From Oscillospiraceae bacterium (GTDB lineage Bacteria > Bacillota_A > Clostridia > Oscillospirales > Oscillospiraceae), in assembly GCA_017516785.1 (NCBI GenBank), contig JAFXAV010000073.1, forward strand, positions 1 through 16,028: a DNA stretch of 16,028 bases, given 5' to 3'. The notes below the pieces were generated by a model that was not told the DNA's origin, made no database searches, and saw only the letters and a program-made list of their open reading frames with translations. Position 1 is the stretch's first letter; every line of letters starts with the position of its first letter. Both the position numbers and the translations under genes were made by a program. Positions 13,731 to 16,028 of this stretch are shown one piece after another.

Positions 13731-15823
13731 GCCGATTCCGGGCGCTGGTGCTGCTTCTGATCGTGGCACTGGTGCTGACCCTTTACGCCGGACGTCTGTT
13801 CCGTCTGCAGATCATTGAAACCGACGGCAATACCGACAACACCCAGGTCTATTCCGTTCAGACCCGTGTCAAGGCCGCCCGCGGTGATATTCTGGACCGC
13901 AACGGCAACATTCTGGTAGGCAACCGAGCCAGTTATGACCTGGTTTTCAACCACTACGTCATCAAGTCCGCCGATAACACCAACGATCACCTCTACAAGC
14001 TGATCAATATGTGCAACGAGCTGGGCATCGAATATCAGGACCATTTTCCCGTCACCCGCACCCGCCCCTTTGAATACACTCTGGATGACTACACCTCCGC
14101 ATGGCGCGGCTATTTCCAGAAATTCCTGGGCCCCGACTGGTGCGACATCGACTCCGATATCACCGCCCCTCTGCTGGTTGAAAAACTGAAGGAAATCTAC
14201 GACATCCCCGCAGAATGGAACGATGATGTGGCCCGCGCCATCATCGGCCTTCGCTATGAATTTGACCTGCGCGGCGTTACCAATTTGTCCAGCTACGTCT
14301 TCCTGGAAGACGTGGACGACGATACCCTGTCCGAACTTCTGGAACTGAACATTCCCGGCTTGATGGTTGAATCCTCCACCGTCCGGGAATACTACACCCA
14401 TTACGCCGCCCATATCCTGGGCACCATGGGCGCCATGGATGAAGACCAGTGGCTTGAAGTGAAGGAATCCGGCGAATACTACATGGATGCCCAGGTTGGT
14501 CAGTCCGGCTTCGAAGCCGCTTTCGAGGAATGGCTCCATGGCATCGACGGCATGCGCCTGGATAAGGTCGACAAGAACGGCACCTTCATCTCCCAGGAGT
14601 ACATCGAAGGCAAGGAACCCAAGGCCGGCAACAACGTGGAAACCACCATCGACATCAATATCCAGATTGCCGCTGAGGACGCCCTGGCGGACATCATAGA
14701 ATATCTGAAAGACCCGGAAAGCGACCCCAAGACCACCGACGGTGAGGACGTGGAAGGCGCATCCGTGGTCGTTCAGCTGGTAAAGACCGGCGAAATTCTC
14801 GCCTGTGCTTCCTACCCCACCTACGACCTGACCACCTTCAACGAGGACTACGACGAAATCCTCCTGCAGGACTTTGACCCCCTGTTCAACCGGGCCCTCC
14901 AGGGTACCTACTACCCCGGCTCCACCTACAAGATGTGCACCCTGGTCGCCGCCATGAAAAACGGCCACTACCAGCCGAATGAAGAGATTGAAGACAAGGG
15001 CGTCTTCGAAGAGTACGCAGGCTTCTCCCCCAAATGTCTGGTCTATTCCAGCCATGGCATCACCCACGGCTTCATTGACAGCACCACCGCTCTGGAAGTC
15101 TCCTGCAACTACTTCTTCTATGAACTGGCCTACCGCATGAATCAGGAAGGCCGCGGCATCAAGGACCTGGACGAAGTGGCCCAGGCGCTGGGCTTCGGCG
15201 AGTACACCGGCGTGGAATTGTATGAAGCCAAGGGTTACCGCGCCAACGCGGAATCCAAGGCTGCAACCCACAAAGGCTTCGAAAAATCCTGGTTCCCCGG
15301 CGATACCATTCAGGCCTCCATCGGCCAGTCCACCAACATGATCACCCCCATCCAGATGTGCACCTACGTGGCAACTCTGGCAAATGAGGGCACCCGCATG
15401 AAGACCACTTTCCTGAACCGCGTGGTCTCCGCTGACTACCGCACCCTGGTCTTCGAAAATGCCCCCAAGATCGCCAATGTCATGGAGCTGGATGCTTCCA
15501 TCGTCAAGGCTTACAAGGAAGGCATGAAGGCCGTTATCAAGGGATCCCTAGGTACCGCAAGAAACACCATGCGCGGTCTTCCCGTGGAAGTCTGTGCCAA
15601 GACCGGTACCGCTCAGACCGGCCGTGCCGGCTCTGACGACGGTTACTTCGTCTGTTTCGCGCCTTACGATGATCCTGTCATTGCCATCGCCGTCCACGGC
15701 GAAAAGGCCGCCCACGGCGCTACCCTGGGCCAGGTGGCAAGAGCCATCATCAATGTCTACTTCGACAGCGATGACAACATCGACGTTGGCTATGTCCATG
15801 TCTACGAAAATCAGATCGGCTGA
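13718..15823 (+). CDS. mrdA: Penicillin-binding protein 2, elongasome transpeptidase
   Basis: A class B, transpeptidase-only PBP that cross-links peptidoglycan along the side wall, paired with RodA and recruited by MreC/MreD. It has 701 residues. One N-terminal transmembrane anchor is at about 8-30. A pedestal domain with RGDILDRNG (55-63) follows, and then the transpeptidase domain. The three active-site motifs are STYK (Ser402 nucleophile, Lys405), SCN (462-464) and KTGT (628-631). No PASTA domain is visible, which separates it from division-type PBP2x. The start is supported by GGAGGAG immediately upstream, inside mreD. It is the last gene of the maf operon; a strong hairpin terminator follows 14 bases after the stop. 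Target of beta-lactams of the mecillinam type in other species. Confidence 0.95.
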   Translation: MERISRFRALVLLLIVALVLTLYAGRLFRLQIIETDGNTDNTQVYSVQTRVKAARGDILDRNGNILVGNRASYDLVFNHYVIKSADNTNDHLYKLINMCNELGIEYQDHFPVTRTRPFEYTLDDYTSAWRGYFQKFLGPDWCDIDSDITAPLLVEKLKEIYDIPAEWNDDVARAIIGLRYEFDLRGVTNLSSYVFLEDVDDDTLSELLELNIPGLMVESSTVREYYTHYAAHILGTMGAMDEDQWLEVKESGEYYMDAQVGQSGFEAAFEEWLHGIDGMRLDKVDKNGTFISQEYIEGKEPKAGNNVETTIDINIQIAAEDALADIIEYLKDPESDPKTTDGEDVEGASVVVQLVKTGEILACASYPTYDLTTFNEDYDEILLQDFDPLFNRALQGTYYPGSTYKMCTLVAAMKNGHYQPNEEIEDKGVFEEYAGFSPKCLVYSSHGITHGFIDSTTALEVSCNYFFYELAYRMNQEGRGIKDLDEVAQALGFGEYTGVELYEAKGYRANAESKAATHKGFEKSWFPGDTIQASIGQSTNMITPIQMCTYVATLANEGTRMKTTFLNRVVSADYRTLVFENAPKIANVMELDASIVKAYKEGMKAVIKGSLGTARNTMRGLPVEVCAKTGTAQTGRAGSDDGYFVCFAPYDDPVIAIAVHGEKAAHGATLGQVARAIINVYFDSDDNIDVGYVHVYENQIG

Positions 15824-15836
15824 TTGATACGCCAAA

Positions 15837-15858
15837 GGGCGCCGCAAAAGCGGCGCCC
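15837..15858 (+). terminator. Rho-independent terminator of the maf-mre operon
   Basis: GGGCGCCGC (15837-15845) pairs perfectly with GCGGCGCCC (15850-15858) around AAAA, followed by TTACTTTTTTC. Its position, 14 bases after the mrdA stop, marks the operon end. Confidence 0.95.
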
Positions 15859-15872
15859 TTACTTTTTTCTAT

Positions 15873-16028
15873 AAATTGCAGTTTATCGAGCCAATGCCCT
15901 CCCCTTTGGGGAGGGTGGCCGAGCGATAGCGAGGTCGGGAGAGGTTTCAGAAAAATGTACTGCATGCACCCCTCTTCCGTCACGGCTTACGCCGTGCCAC
16001 CTTCCCCAGAGGGGAAGGCTTTTTGTTA
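15873..16028. repeat. Dispersed repeat, copy 4 (truncated by window end)
   Basis: It opens with AAATTGCAGTTTATCGAGC, matching the ends of copies 1 to 3. Its interior is different: CCCTCCCC ttt GGGGAGGG (about 15897-15915), a segment GGCCGAGCGATAGCGAGGTC, GGCTTACGCC (about 15984-15993), and CCTTCCCC aga GGGGAAGG (about 16001-16019) followed by TTTTT. The last hairpin resembles a terminator. No gene is present. The far end is beyond the window. Confidence 0.8.

Noticed and set aside
13565..15271. Long open frame on the minus strand (568 codons) opposite mreD and mrdA
   Set aside because: It lies opposite proven motifs of PBP2, has no ribosome site, and its composition (many Gly, Val, His, Phe) is what the complement of GC-rich codon use gives.

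Overview
The window looks like a chromosomal segment from an uncultured or gut-type member of the Clostridia, most likely Oscillospirales. I infer this from strong GGAGG ribosome binding sites, fairly high GC coding sequence, a maf-mreC-mreD-mrdA cell-shape operon, DUF1508 and DUF3810 proteins, a long U32 protein of Clostridia type, and intergenic stem-loop repeats. No rRNA, tRNA, CRISPR array, phage gene or transposase is visible. Most of the window is housekeeping.

Layout. 1-141: the truncated end of a dispersed palindromic repeat. 169-2184 (+): thiamine pyrophosphokinase and a MocR-type regulator, closed by a hairpin terminator. 2219-2623 (-): a small membrane protein with its own promoter. 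2724-4027 (-): a translationally coupled pair, a YhcH-like sugar-binding protein followed by a DUF89 phosphatase. 4068-4323: a second copy of the dispersed repeat. 4326-5721 (-): glutamate racemase followed by a HAD phosphatase. 5750-5931: a third repeat copy with a different interior. 6038-6571 (+): a nicotinamidase-like hydrolase. 6613-6978 (-): a tandem DUF1508 protein. 7095-8981 (-): a DUF3810 membrane metalloprotease-like protein and rsmG. 9199-11280 (+): a U32 family protein. 11280-11702: a cassette carrying a four-helix-bundle (S23-like) gene between inverted repeats. 11727-15823 (+): maf, mreC, mreD and mrdA (PBP2). 15873-16028: a fourth repeat, cut by the window end.

How the genes fit together. 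murI makes D-glutamate for peptidoglycan. mreC, mreD and PBP2 build and place the lateral wall, and maf lies immediately upstream of them, overlapping mreC by 4 bases. rsmG and the U32 protein are (or probably are) RNA modification enzymes. thiN makes the cofactor thiamine diphosphate, and the MocR regulator behind it probably senses pyridoxal phosphate or an amino compound. DUF89 and YhcH look like a sugar-phosphate handling or repair unit.

The least ordinary content is the mobile-looking DNA. There are two interlocking repeat families. One has ends reading AAATTGCAGTTT / AAACTGCAATTT and encloses different stem-loop interiors in four places. The other has arms of repeated TGCAAAATGC-like units. 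It occurs once with a four-helix-bundle gene inside (11280-11702) and once with only a hairpin inside (5785-5899), and the second lies within a member of the first family. The gene-bearing copy resembles the intervening sequences known from bacterial 23S rRNA genes, but here it sits between two protein genes, starting at the last base of a stop codon.
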